Source of the DNA: Lepidodermella squamata
Lineage: Eukaryota; Gastrotricha
Direction: 5' to 3'
Assembly (NCBI GenBank): GCA_047495785.1
Contig: JBLDXI010000015.1
Span: forward strand, 4,588,001-4,652,000
Length of the DNA: 64,000 nt
Under the pieces are notes generated by a model. It was not told the DNA's origin, made no database searches, and saw nothing but the letters and a program-made list of their open reading frames with translations. Below are positions 24,358-35,902 of the stretch, one piece after another (position 1 is the first letter of the stretch; each line of letters begins with the position of its first letter). The position numbers and the translations under genes are program-made.

Positions 24358-24773
24358 TGTCAAACTGGTGTCGCTCTTGGATGTTCTTTAGCTAAGGTTT
24401 ATGACTGATGTGATGCGACTCTCGATTTCGAGCTTCTGACGCGGATACGCCCGCAGCCACCGCTTAAGGGCGTCGACGTGGGTGGCCATACTCCTCTAAT
24501 GGTCGGAATGCTCAGAGGAACAAACATCTAAATCGTTTGTCGTCATCCCTCAGCCAGTTAGGGTGTTCATTAGAAGGGCTGTGCATCCAGTAAAGTCCTC
24601 TTGGATGATAGTCGGACTAGCCACTACGCTGACATTATGGTCATGTCGTTGAGTCGTTCGCGGCGCCCGGCTTGTCAGTACCCTACCCTACCCTAACTAA
24701 TACCTATGACCTGAGCACAATAAAACTGGATGAAGAATTCCGAGGAGAAGCTAGACAACTAACACACCAACTA

Positions 24774-24827
24774 CACCTTTTTTCAATTGCAATTGCGGAA
24801 AATTCAAAACAGTTTGCAGGCACGTGG
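24774..24827. repeat. Left terminal inverted repeat of Tc1-like element
   Basis: Matches the inverse of 26875-26928 at about 44 of 54 positions, best over the outer 37 bases including TTGCAATTGC and GAAAATTCAAAAC. TA precedes it. Confidence 0.85.
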
Positions 24828-25037
24828 TTTATGTGTGACGGTTGTTTATCTGAAAATTTAAATTTAAATCACGTGCTCACGCCACCATTTCGTGTCATGT
24901 TTTGAGGCCAGAGACAACTCTTTCATGAACTTTCGAGAAAAGAAGAACGAAAAATGCTCTCAATATTCATCTCATGAAAAAAATTTATTTCCGAAATTTC
25001 TACAAAATTTTTGTTCAAAAAAATTATTCTCAAATTA

Positions 25038-26146
25038 ATGCCTTACAACAGAACATCAAACGTAGATCGGTTAAGGTTGATACGGGCTTTCAATGACGGT
25101 ACTGATTACGTTAATTTCGGTAGGATGCTCGGCATCAAAGAGCGAACGATTTATAACATCATAAGTACTTATAGAGAAGAAAATCGCTCGGAAAGTTTGC
25201 ATCGAGGGGGGCGACCAAAGGCTTGGCGGGAGGATTTTACCCATTTCGTTATTGAGAGGCTTGAGGACAATAGCCAGCTTACCCTGGAACAAATTCAGAC
25301 AATGCTGCTTGTCGAGTTCGGCGCTGGCCTCTCCATTTCCACTATCCATCGTCACCTTGAGTATATCGGCTTTACTGTTAAGAAGGTCTACGCTTGTCCA
25401 GCGGATAGAAATCGACCTGATGTCATAGCCCTAAGAATTGTTTACGCGAATTGGTTCAACGGGTTTCGTCTGCATAACAGGTATTACTATCAGGACGAGT
25501 TCGGGGTCTGCCTTTGGACTCGTCGATCTTGTGGCCGAGCTCGTCGTGGTCAGCGGGCTGTTGTGCAAAATCCGATGTCCCATGGTGGCAAAAATGTGTC
25601 TGTTTCGGTCGTCGTTTCGAGGCATGAGGGGTTGGTCTATTATCGATTGTACGATGAAGGTATGAAAAACAACATGTTTCGTGAGTTTATGCTCCAGGTA
25701 TGAGCGGAAAAATTCATCAAATTGACGATTTTTCTGAAAAATTTGATTTATAGGCGTCAGCAGTGGTTGGCGTTAATAACCCGGCGACTTTCATCATCGA
25801 CAATTGCCGCTCTCACAATGGCGCCGTCGGTGAACTGCCGCAAGGCCATACCATACACTTTTTACCGCCGTACTCACCATTTCTAAACCCAATAGAAAAT
25901 GTTTTCTCTGCTGTCAAGTCTGGCATCAAAAGAGAAATTGCGGCGAGACGTGTCGAGCTGTTTGAGCTTCTAGCCGCTGCCCGAGAACTTGGTCAACCGA
26001 TGACGCCAATTTGTCGAAACTTTCTGCACGAAATTGTCGAGCGTAATCTTCGATCGATCGTTACTCCGGCATTGGTGCGAGCCTGTGACGATCATGTACT
26101 GAATTATCTTCCAGCTTGTGCTGCTGGGCAACCGATTATTTATTAA
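25038..26146 (+). CDS. Tc1/IS630-type transposase (DDE_3 fold)
   Basis: Exons 25038-25697 and 25754-26146 encode 350 aa; the intron is 56 nt. The N-terminal part is a helix-turn-helix DNA-binding region (NFGRMLGIKERTIYNIIS) followed by RGGRPK, then a second HTH (GAGLSISTIHRHLEYIGF). The catalytic core shows the first aspartate in YYQDEFGV, the second in FIIDNCRSHNG, and the glutamate in LPPYSPFLNPIENVFSAVK. By direct count 31 residues separate the second D from the E, fewer than in DD34E Tc1 proteins. The frame has no stop or frameshift. The start at 25038 is chosen for the Tc1-like N-terminus; 25011 is also open. Confidence 0.88.
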
Positions 26147-26264
26147 GAAATTTTTGCAGGAAAAATTGAAGAACCGAAAAAAGATGAATGAAATAAAAGA
26201 AACGTTTAATCGCGTGCTTCGCTTTATTTACGCTAATTCAAAAATTACGAATAAAAATCAGTGT

Positions 26265-26748
26265 TCATTGAAGTGAAGAATACGCCTGCCAAATAGGCTT
26301 TTCAATCAGCTCAATCGCCTTAGCAACAATCGATCCTTCCGAGCGGCGAAGACGTCTCATTAAGTCCGGGTCGAACAACAGATAATCACGAAGGCTTCCT
26401 CTTGAAGGTGCAAACTTGTGCTTTTGCAAATATTGAACAAAAGACAGTTGTAGCTCGTTTTCTTCGGCTTTAGTCCACTTTCGCCGTGATCGATCTAAAT
26501 GAAATGAAATTGAACACAGCTCGTTGCGCATTACATTAATTACCAATATTTGCCATGACAATGTGACGTGGCGGCAGTTCTGGCCGCGGTCGAGGGAGAT
26601 TCGTCGGCACAATCAAGGGCAAGCCCAAGTCTTTCCAGGTTACCTTCTTGCTCGGTGGTTCCGAGACCGAGGCTGATCTTTCTAAAGTGGCCCCACGCTT
26701 TCGGCCACTACGATTTCGATTCGGCGACGGATCGGTTGAACTTGACAT
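26265..26748 (-). CDS. Myb/SANT-like accessory protein of the Tc1-like element
   Basis: Exons 26748-26544 and 26494-26265 (minus) encode 144 aa; the intron is 49 nt with GTAATT and TTTAG borders. The N-terminal half is basic and Ser/Pro-rich (RNRSGRKRG, then KKVTWKDLGLPL). The C-terminal half begins RRKWTKAEENELQLSF, a Myb/SANT-like pattern with W, acidic residues and later hydrophobic spacing, and ends with SIVAKAIELIEK. It is convergent with the transposase, 118 bp between stops, and inside the same TIRs. Harbinger elements also pair a transposase with a Myb-like protein, but Tc1-type elements usually do not. A DNA-binding or nuclear-import helper role is inferred, not shown. Confidence 0.65.
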
Positions 26749-26874
26749 TTTTATTTGCTTTTCTCACGAAGAATTTGAAGAAACTGAAGGGCTGGACAGA
26801 CATTTAAACTAGTGCAATGCTATTAATAAATGAGTTCAATCCTAGCCAAGATGATACAAGCAAATAAACAAAAA

Positions 26875-26928
26875 GCACGCGATTGCAATTAGTTTTGAAT
26901 TTTCTGCAATTGCAAATGAAAAAATGTG
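26875..26928. repeat. Right terminal inverted repeat of Tc1-like element
   Basis: Inverse partner of 24774-24827. TA follows it at 26929-26930. Confidence 0.85.
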
Positions 26929-26930
26929 TA

Positions 26931-28697
26931 TTTGCCCATGAACGCAGAAAAGTCACGTCGTAAACTTTCCAGGCCTTGGCGGCAGTTTGAAGCCAGTCTC
27001 GCAACGTCTGCGAAGGATGGCGTCAGATTTTGCATCATTTTGCATTTTGCGTCTTTTCATCCCCGTGACGGCCAGCTTGACCAACTATTTTACGTCCTCC
27101 TGAGACAGGGTATCGCATAGGACATACCCATTAGAGCTGAGGGGACGGCGGGGGATTTACCGCGCCGATACTCGTTGATGTCAATCACATTTAAAGCTCA
27201 TCGTCACGCTGACTGCATGCTCTGAACGTTTAGCTCACGCTGGGTGACTTGCTCAATGCCACGAACATTAGACCGATGCTCTTGGGGAAATGAGAGATCC
27301 AATATTTCAAGCTGGCCGCTTCCTCTCAAAACGAGCCAGGCGAAAAGAGTGACCTCGACAGCCCGTCTACCGTTTGACATCTTCCTGAAATTGAGAACCT
27401 AGGATTCCAGTGTTGATCTTTGAGATTTTTGAGGTTGTTCGTCTCACTTTTATCGGTTTTCTGTTATCGAAATTATCAAACTAGGGACCTGCCCATTACG
27501 CCACGCTGCCAAGCGCAGCGTAAGACAATGACGCCGTTTGGCGAAAAACGCCCGCGGGCTCTTGCTCAAATTTCAACCAAATTTCATGAAACTTAGAGGG
27601 ATAATTCACTGAATAATGAGAAATCTGTTGACATCAGATTCGTCCTTATCCGAAGCGTGACTGATCCGGAAACCCCGTTCTTACTATGCTTGGCGTCGGA
27701 AAAACTGAATCGCGGATTTTTTCAGAAAAACCTGCGGCGATGGTGATATTATTTTTTATCATTCACTACTCTAATATTTATATTTTATTTTGTTTCAAGT
27801 AATTTTGTATAATTATATTAGGCTAAATATCGGCTGCGTTATTTTTCAAAATCTTTGAAAAGGGCGCGCAATGATGAAGCATACCTCTCTGGGAACAAAA
27901 GGCTGGACCCTGGTTTCGGTTGGCGGATTTCTTTGTGGTTCGTGGACTGTGATAGCAGTGTTGCATGTTGCAATGTGTAATGGCACACTTTTTGACTCTT
28001 GTCAATCATCGCTAATCTTGAAACCCTACATCGTGTCTGATGTTCCTGTTTTCTGTCTAAGTTTCGAGAAATCTCAAAGAGCCGAAGACCTTAAGGATTT
28101 CAACCTCATGGTTTACAATGCTTCCAGCGTCCACGAGCTTCGTTGCATACGTTCCGCTTGACGGTAACTGAATCCTGAATCTTTCCCTTGTTCTCCTGCG
28201 TTCTAGGGGCACTTAACTCCGAGGTTCGAGGCAACACCATAGCGAGTTTTGAGTTGCGTACAAGAAAAACTCCTTTATTCCGCGGCTACAATGCTTGTAT
28301 TAATTTTTAAGAATGATTTATGATTATCATGTAAATCGTTGAGCAGATTCACTCGCGAGCTTCGTATTAATCATCGGTAGATAATCGTAGATTGGTAGAT
28401 AATCATCGTTCAAACGGCGTCTCTCTCAACTATCAATGTGTCCTATTGCAATTTAAATATTTTACGGTTTGATTAGTATTAAATGTCCTCATGTCAGATT
28501 TATAGTGATATTATCATGAATTTTGTTACAATCGATTCGATTAATCTGCTAGCTTTTTTGCGGCAATACGATCTCTGACTATAATCCAAGGTAAGTGTGA
28601 CTTTGCGAACCTAACCAGGAGCATAAAATATAGACATTTTAGAGACTGGTAATGGCATAACGTTGAGCACTTGTTGATTTTTATCAGTGGCTTTCAG
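26931..28697. other. Intergenic, repeat-like, no gene recognised
   Basis: About 1.8 kb between the Tc1-like element and IBTK. It holds a GGGACCTGCCC block near 27483, which is the inverse of the GGGCAGGTCCC blocks at 22505 and 22759, and a small tandem of GGTAGATAATC around 28375-28405. An open frame at 27871-28161 has no recognisable domain. Confidence 0.45.
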
Positions 28698-28720
28698 CCA
28701 ATTTTGCTGAAACTGCTTCA

Positions 28721-31700
28721 ATGGCTGACACTTGGCGTCAGTGTACACCGCGCTGTCGCTCTAGGAATCATGCGACATGGTTGATATCGGTTATCACAAA
28801 GTCCTCAGAAGTCGAAAGCATCATCAGCTTGTCGCGATGCTATAATCCTGGTTTGGTTGTCGATGAATTGGGTCATACCGTGCTTCACGTTGCTGCGGCA
28901 TGCGGAAAGAAGAAAGTGCTTTCATGGCTTTGTGCCAACTATCGTGTAAATGTTAACGCCAAGGATTATTGTTCCGGTTGGACCCCATTGCATTATGCTA
29001 TGTACCACGGGCAAATGGATGCAGCCATTGCTCTACTTCTGGCTGGAGCTGATTTGTATATGAAAGTATGTGAAAGAATAGGTCCACGTTTTGTTATTGT
29101 AACATCTTTCTCATATAGGACTACAACTGTTTCACGCCACTTGACTTATTGCGAAGTGACGTTCGTCCCTATTCAATGATTTCCGATGATAATGATATGT
29201 TCACTTGGGGAAACAATGCCAGCTACACATTAGGCCAACCCAACGGTCAAAGCAAGGGCAATCCTGAATTCTTGCCGATCTGGTCAGGCGAAGCCGGGAA
29301 CGCGGATCACCCACGACGTCAGTTGTCGCCTGTGGATGTAGTAATGACAAAATACACTTCGTTTTATTTGACCGCAAATGGCCGAGTGTATGCTTGCGGC
29401 TCCGGAAGAGGCGGACGTCTGGGTTTGGGATCTGAACAAACTGTTCTACCTCCCACCTTGATTCAAAGTTTATCTTCGAAGCACATAATTTCAGTGGCGG
29501 CCAATGTAAACCATGCCGCTTTTGTCACGAATGACGGCCAGTTATATGTCACTGGCAGTAACGAACATCAACAGCTCGGCCTTGGCCCTACTTGTACCAA
29601 AGAAGTAGCTCCCAAATTTGTCCGTTTCAAGCGTGATGTAAAGCTGAAATTCGTTGCTTGTGGTCGATTTCACACGGCAGTTATGTCCGATCGAGAACTT
29701 TTTTCCTGTGGTCTTAATGCCGGCCAGCTGGGTCTTCTGAAAGATACGCCCTACCAGAGTGAATTCAAACTTGTTACAGCTGTCAGCGCAGCAGTTCGTG
29801 ACTCGCAGAATGGCCCTACGTTATCCATTTTAACCTGCAGCGATTCCGCTACTATTGTGAAAACGTGTTCTGGCGACGTCTTTGCGCTGATGGCTTACAG
29901 CTGTAAGAAGATTGCCAACTGCCCAGGTATAACGCACATAGCCGCAACTGGTGGCCGATTGGACCATGATTCGATGCCTGACTTTTTGAGAGCCGAGAAA
30001 GGTGCTGATCTGACTGTGCTTATGCTAGTTGGTGAATCGGGGCAAGTCTTGGTTTGGCGCGAGAATTCTCAATCCAGCCAAGGCGGACTGCTGCGTGAGC
30101 TGCGCTGTACTGGCCTTGGCCGTGACCTGTTTGCCACTTGGATTTGGGCACCCTCCACGGCAGCTGACGGTCGGATTCTCATGTGTTCGAATGAGGGAAA
30201 TGCGTTCATTGTAACACTAGCTCCCAGTTCCCAAGCCAATAACAAAGATGCGAAACAAAAACCGTCGAAATCCGAATGGTCAGCTTTTCACGTCGCTGAT
30301 CGTGGCCGTGGCGTTCAATTTCGAGTAAATTCATACGAGCTGGCAAGCTCAACTGTGAGAATCAAACACGTGCATCGCGCGGTGAAAATTGTCGCTGACC
30401 CGGCTTTGGCCAACTTTGCCTGCATCCAATCAAGACCAAACACTGCCGTGGCTGAACTTTCTGTATCCGGGTCTTGTGATCTAGTCACCGACCTGAACAA
30501 GCTGTACGAATCAGTCGGTAGCCCATACGATTCGGGGACTGATGTAGAATTGGTCTTTGGCGCGAATAACTGCCTGTATGCCCACCGCGCCGTTTTAGCT
30601 AGCATGAGCTCGTACTTCAAACGTGTGTTCATCCAAAACGCAAACTCCGGAAACATCGTGAATCCAGTTACCAAGCGCTACAGGATAAATATGACCGACT
30701 GCGAAGATTCGGAATTTCGACCCCTGCTTAAATTTGCTTATTCAGGCTTTGTTGATTTGAAGAACTATTTGGTGAATGACGAATCGAATGGGAAACACCA
30801 GCAACAACATAGTTCGCCCCCATCGATAAAGACTTCACCACCAAGCGGCAAGAATTCGAAGAAGAAGCCGTCGCCTAACAGCAAATCCGGCAAACAAACC
30901 CAACAAGAGCAGCCTCGTTCGCATTTGAACGAAGCAGCTTTTGTCAACACGCAGCTGTTGGGCCGCCTAATTGAGGTTGCGAAGAGATTTGGGTTTGGCG
31001 GTCATGTTTTGGTGAATGAACTTGAATCAGTCAAAAATCTGGCCGCCTCGGGTAAAGCCTATGCAACTTCTTTCAGATCGATGGCGAAACTAGCCCTAGA
31101 ACGTGAGGCCATAGAAGAGCTGGCTGACGTTTGGCTTAAATCTACTGACGGCCTGGAATTTCCGGCTCACCGCTGCATTTTATCATGCCGTTCCGACTAT
31201 TTCTCTTCAATGTTGGCGGTCGGACGATGGGCAGAGGGCGGTAAAGCCATTATCGATCAACCGGTCGATGCCGATGTCCTTCAGTTAGCGCTGACTTACA
31301 TTTACTCAGACTGGCTTGGCGAAGTTTCCGACTGGCGGCTGCTATGCAAGCTAGTCGTTTATGCCGACCAGGTGTTCCTGAGTGGTCTGAAATCGACAGC
31401 CGAAGTTCAGCTGTCAATGTCACCTAGGCTGAATCTGTCGAACTGTTGTCAGCTGGTCGACTTCGCCTACGCTTATCGAGCCGAGTCTCTCCTGCCAGCC
31501 GTCATTCGATTCGCGATTGCGAATATGCCGAGTCTCATGGAGACCTACTTCAACAGTTTGGGCTGCGTTGACGACGAGGCGCTCATTGAGCTGGCGAAAG
31601 AATTCAACAAACTCGTGTGCCCGCCCCAACGCGCGATTAAACCATGGAAGTCAGTAGGACCTACTGCCGAAGAGATTGAGTCGATAATGAGCGAAGCCGC

Positions 31701-34700
31701 TAAAATTCGGCTGTTCATTGACGATGATTTGGAATCGGTCGCACAAAATATAAGCGAGATCTTACTTGATTCGAAAGACCAGAATGCGCCGGGCAATGAA
31801 GGGAAAGGTAATGCGAACAGCAACGCAGTCGCTCGACCTGTTGTTGGGAAAAATCGAAGGCAGCGCCGTCGCAGTAACAACAGCGAGTCGTCCGACGGCA
31901 GCACCGGCGGCGGTGGAGGGCCGATTTTTATTGCGACGAGTATTCCTGGCCCGATGAATCCGCCTTTATCGCCTTCGATAAACTCATCTGCCATGAAATC
32001 TGGGCCGATGTCACCGAGTTTTTCGAACAGGATGAACGCTATGTCGTTGAACAGCGAGCCTTCTTACAACCCGCTAACTGCCTCGAAGAGGAGTGTCGGT
32101 TGGTCGAATGATAACCTGGCGAATAGTTCGTCGAACAGCGGCGGCGAGTCTTTGTCACTGGCCGATATCATGGCTGATGAAAAGCGTCAGCAAGAAAATC
32201 GCGGTAATAAGGCGTCACGCCCGCGCCTGATGCAGCTCCCGCCGTTAACTTGCGGCGTTGCCTCGTCACCGCCATCGTCGCTTTCGAACACCCTGCAAAT
32301 CTTGGCGACTTCGCCGTCGAATGCGCAAATGCGGCCGCCGCCTTCGCCATCTACTGGCACGCGAGGTTGGGGCTGTGTACCGTCATCACCGCTGTCTAGC
32401 AGTCCGGTTCCGATTATGGCTGACATTTTGAGGCAAGAGCAACAGCGTACGGATGCAACTCGCCGGCAAGATCGGCGATCACTTCATCAAATTCAGGTTT
32501 GTAATTGACCTCGCACTTGAATTTTCACTAAGTTTATGAATATCGAATATACGGGATTTTTTGCGCTGTCGGGACTATATATTTCGAGCGTTAAGCAATC
32601 ATTTATGCGAGTTTTGAACCATTAATCGTGCGGCTCGACAATCAGTATAAATTAAGAGTGAGCTGAAAATGAGTTGTTGTACTTGCTGAAAAAATGGCCG
32701 TCAAATATAGAATTGCCGTATTGCAAGTTTCTTCGAATTTTCTTGTTTATAAAACGTAACGCGTTTATTCCGACGTTTCGGTGATACTCAATAACCATCT
32801 TCAGGGATTGATTAAGAAATTAAATCAAATTTGAAGTTAAGTTAATAATTAAGGAGGATGTATCTCGAAGTTGTAATCTGGCTAGTTTTCCATCTTCTTT
32901 TTACACCTCTCATGGAATATCGGCAAATATCCAAAAAATCAGTCACTTGCTTATTGATACCAGGTGATAAATTGACGATGATAAAATCAAAGTCAAGTTG
33001 CTTGCCTAACAAGGCTTGGAATAGCACTGGGGCAGTAGTTGTTTTCGTCAAAATCACTTGAGTTTCTCGCTCCTTATTAAAACAAGTTTCCTTCTTTCGG
33101 CGAATTTGTCGATAAATTTTTGACGAGGCAAGACAACCTGTCCAGACGCCAGAAGAAAAAATAGTCTCATCGCAACGCCATATGTCGATGTTGCGGTAGT
33201 AAAGAAAACGAAAGGAAAACGAAATTTTTTCGGTAGCACTTTCGTCAGCCCATTTATCTCCAGTATTGAAAAGAAAATCAGAAAAGTATTATTAGTAAGA
33301 ATATTGAAAAGTAAGTGAAGATAGCTCGCTTGAAAGCACCAACCCCTCGAAAGCGGAAACGGCCACTACAACGCTACTGGGCCTAGTACTCGACACCGGT
33401 CTATCAATGGAGGAATGCATGACCAAGAAGATCGGTCAGGCCAATAGGGCAATCACGCAGCTCCTAAGACTGAGACCTTACTTATCGACACGCCAGCTCG
33501 AAAATGCTTACAAGACCTACGTTCTACCATACCTCGAATTCGCTATGGTACCATATACATTCGCGGCGTCAGCGTTAAGATGACGGAAGCCAAATTGACA
33601 CCGCTGGGCCATCGCAGATTCGTCGGGGTCATGACGTATCTCTACAAAACTATGGTAGCAGGTCGGGGGACGAAACAAGTCCGCTCGAAATTTATAAAAA
33701 TCCCGAAGCCGAATACAAGAACGAGGGCAGCGAGCGAGAAACACCACCATCAACTACAGCTCGCAAAATCGTCGAAGAACAGGGTCGACACGGCACCCTT
33801 TCGAAGGATGCAAGAGATCGTCAATCAATGGAACGACCTACCACGCGATACCTTCCCTGACACCGTCAACATCACAATATTTAAAGAAAAGATGAACGTC
33901 CTAGGGCGTCGGCTATAAGCCTACTAATGATAACTGTGTGCGCCTGAATTTTTTCGTAAATAAAAAAAAAAAAAACCGTCGGTTTTGCCGAACGAGTTGA
34001 GTCGTTAACATTTCGGAACCATTTGCTCCAGTCGTATCGCCAAGTCAAGCGCCTCACAATCGACCATTTAGGCCTGACCTTAGCGTCGGCGGGGGATTAG
34101 ATTTAGTAGATAGGGAGTAGCTGATGAGGTTTCGTCCAGAGGGATCGTCGCGTGATCGCATTGCCACGCCTGGGCTTCTTTTTCTGATCCAAAGAATAGC
34201 CTCGGTTATGACATCCGGCGCGTGTTGAGCCAGCACGACAACGGGCTTATCATTTTTGGTCATCACTAGCTTTTTAACCGCGAACAACTGCTTGTATATG
34301 AATTCGAAGCTAACAATCCGCGATCGATGTTTTGCAACGGTATTTCGAATGTTGGGTAAAACCCACCTGGAAATGTTTTACGCTTGCTAAAGTTCTCAAC
34401 GCTTTGATGATTTTGAATTTCGAAGGTAGCTGTTGATCTGTGGCCTAGGCGCACCACAAATATGATCATATTTCTTTGGCGATATATTGAATAACACAGG
34501 CGTCGTTCGATATATATTGCATACTCACACGTCACAGTCACACGTGCAGACATAATTTATCAGTCAGAATTAGGTAGTTGGTGTAAGAGGATATATAAGT
34601 AGCTTTAACGTCGTCCGGTAATTGTAATATCGTTAACATGTAGTAAAGTCAAGAATTCTGATCGCTGAACAGAATTCTCAAACTGCCTAGCTGGTACGGG

Positions 34701-35256
34701 GCTGGGACCAGTCAGCAGCCCAGCGCAGTTGCCATCGTCACCCGGACCAACGGCATACATAGATCCGAGCTCTTCGGGATATGACAAGATCATAGTGATT
34801 GGATTGTCAATCATCGCACTGCTTGGAAAGGTAGATTTTCGGAACTTGGATCCATTCTTGAGAAGTAAAAAGTTAAACAACAAAATTACTAAGATTATAT
34901 CGGATAATCGGCTATCAGTATAAATTAAGTGCGAGGCTGAGGAGTGAGCTGAAAATTAGTTTTTGTACATTTGCTGAAACAAAATGGCCGTCAAATTATA
35001 GAATTGGGCTTCTATTTTTTAATTTTAATTGTGATTAATATGCTATGTTTAGCTTGAGGAACGAGCGATTGACGAGCTGACCAAGTTGTATGCTGATTTG
35101 GAGACTCACGGCATTGCGGTAACCGTCGAGAGAATGTCCGTCGGCGTCGCGGCTCCAACGTGGGCAGCCAGATCGGCCCCTGTGGTTGTTGGCCAGCAAA
35201 ACAGCATAAATCACCACTTCCCTGCTCTTTCATCTGTCCCTGTCAGCTATCGTTGA
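28721..35256 (+). CDS. IBTK: Inhibitor of Bruton tyrosine kinase homologue
   Basis: Exons 28721-29065, 29119-32496 and 35053-35256 give 1308 aa (human 1353). The domain order matches IBTK: N-terminal ankyrin repeats (DELGHTVLHVAAACGKK, GWTPLHYAMYHGQ), RCC1-type repeats (DMFTWGNNASYTLGQ, ACGSGRGGRLGLGSEQ), two BTB domains (DVELVFGANNCLYAHRAVLA and STDGLEFPAHRCILSCRSDY), a low-complexity Ser/Pro/Asn region, and the short conserved C-terminal motif IQLEERAIDEL. The last exon was placed by that motif. IBTK is a substrate adaptor of CUL3 ubiquitin ligase in the cytosol. A 141-bp low-complexity KSGKNSKKKPSP-type insert lies within the first BTB. TTTCAG ends 23 nt before the ATG. Confidence 0.93.
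32641..32715. repeat. Direct repeat in IBTK intron, copy 1
   Basis: Shares ATCAGTATAAATTAA, GAGTGAGCTGAAAAT and AATGGCCGTCAAAT with 34916-35008, in the same order and orientation. The second copy has about 12 extra bases after the first block. Confidence 0.75.
33340..33974 (+). mobile_element. 5'-truncated non-LTR retrotransposon with poly(A) tail
   Basis: A reading frame shows LLGLVLDTGLSMEECMTKKI, QANRAITQLLRLRPYLS and LENAYKTYVLPYLEFA. These match the region after the reverse-transcriptase core in CR1/Jockey/L2-type LINEs. After a frame change, IVNQWNDLPRDTFPDTVN and FKEKMNVLGRRL match the usual C-terminus (VxxWNxLPxxxxxxxxxxxFKxxL). The sequence ends in AAATAAAAAAAAAAAAAA at about 33959-33974. 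It is truncated at the 5' end and broken by at least one frameshift. It lies in IBTK intron 2 in sense orientation. Confidence 0.75.
34916..35008. repeat. Direct repeat in IBTK intron, copy 2
   Basis: Second copy of the 32641-32715 sequence, just upstream of the last IBTK exon. The pair brackets about 2.2 kb that includes the LINE fragment. Confidence 0.75.
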
Positions 35257-35882
35257 GAGAAAGATTTAACCTATAAATAATCTTATTCGCAGCCTTGCCG
35301 CCCAAGTTTGTACACTTATTCCCGGTTCCTTTACGGAAAGTGGAGACTAACTACTCTTGGTATTTCGCTATTTTTGTTACGAGAGGCGCCGTTCTATGTA
35401 GGGCAGCCTCTGTTGGTGTTGTGTTATTCATGGCGACTGGTTGTCTTCCGTAGAAACGACATTTTGTGTATTTTCTGAGTGCTGTTATTATTATTCTGTC
35501 ATGACATGGAGCTATTAAAAAAATAACCTTATTCTTGTATTATAAATTTTCTGTCTACTCCGCGCATCATGGGAACCGCCAGCGATTTACCTACTCATTC
35601 GACTGTTTCTTCAAGTTTGACTTGCCTAACCGATTACTTGGAAATAGATTACAAATGTGTATCTTTCTTATTGTGTAGTTTGTGTTCATTTTGCGTATGC
35701 AATGCGCGTTTTACTGCGTGTTTTTTGCTCTTACATGTTTATCATGCATTAGTCTGGTGTCTCGGCAAGTTGTTTAGCTTCACATCTGTATTGTACTACT
35801 CCAAAGTTTACAGGGCAATAATAAATGCTTTCAAAATCAAATAGGCTCGACTTTTGACTTGATCGTAATTTTTCCAATGTAG
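35257..35882. other. Intergenic between IBTK and POLR3C
   Basis: About 630 bp. An open frame at 35569-35844 is Cys-rich and hydrophobic but has no recognisable family and probably lies in the IBTK 3' untranslated or spacer region. The stretch ends in AATGTAG (35882), an acceptor-like site 20 nt before the POLR3C ATG. Confidence 0.45.
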
Positions 35883-35902
35883 GCAGATTATTCTTGAAAA
35901 AA

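Larger units (their letters stand above)
18994..24771. other. Gene-poor region downstream of the BarH-like gene
   Basis: About 5.8 kb without a convincing gene. A likely polyadenylation signal AATAAA lies near 19023, 30 bp after the stop. From about 22000 onward the sequence is a patchwork of repeats: GGGCAGGTCCCGGG at 22505 and 22759, a diverged ~300-bp tandem pair at 23183-23750, and a LINE 3' remnant at 23890-24357. The part nearer the homeobox gene may hold cis-regulatory DNA. Confidence 0.5.
24774..26928 (+). mobile_element. Tc1/IS630-type DNA transposon with TIRs and TA duplication
   Basis: The left end reads CACCTTTTTTCAATTGCAAT and the right end is its inverse (CACATTTTTTCATTTGCAAT on the minus strand). 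The inverted repeats align over about 54 bp with about ten mismatches. Each end is flanked by TA (24772-24773 and 26929-26930), the standard target duplication of this superfamily. Inside are a transposase gene with one intron (plus strand) and a second, convergent two-exon gene for a Myb/SANT-like protein (minus strand). Length is 2155 bp. Both reading frames look intact, so the element may have been active not long ago, though the TIR divergence argues against a very recent insertion. Confidence 0.85.
32497..35052 (+). other. Long intron 2 of IBTK with retroelement insertion
   Basis: Donor GTTTGTAA after ATTCAG at 32496 and acceptor TATGTTTAG ending at 35052. At 2556 nt it far exceeds the usual size. 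It contains a LINE fragment with a poly(A) tail (33340-33974) and two direct copies of a ~75-bp sequence (32641-32715 and 34916-35008) near its ends. Confidence 0.8.

Noticed and set aside
27871-28161. Open frame upstream of IBTK with a hydrophobic start
   Set aside because: No domain, no intron logic, and it lies in repeat-rich sequence.
35569-35844. Cys-rich hydrophobic frame between IBTK and POLR3C
   Set aside because: Low complexity and no homology; probably untranslated spacer.
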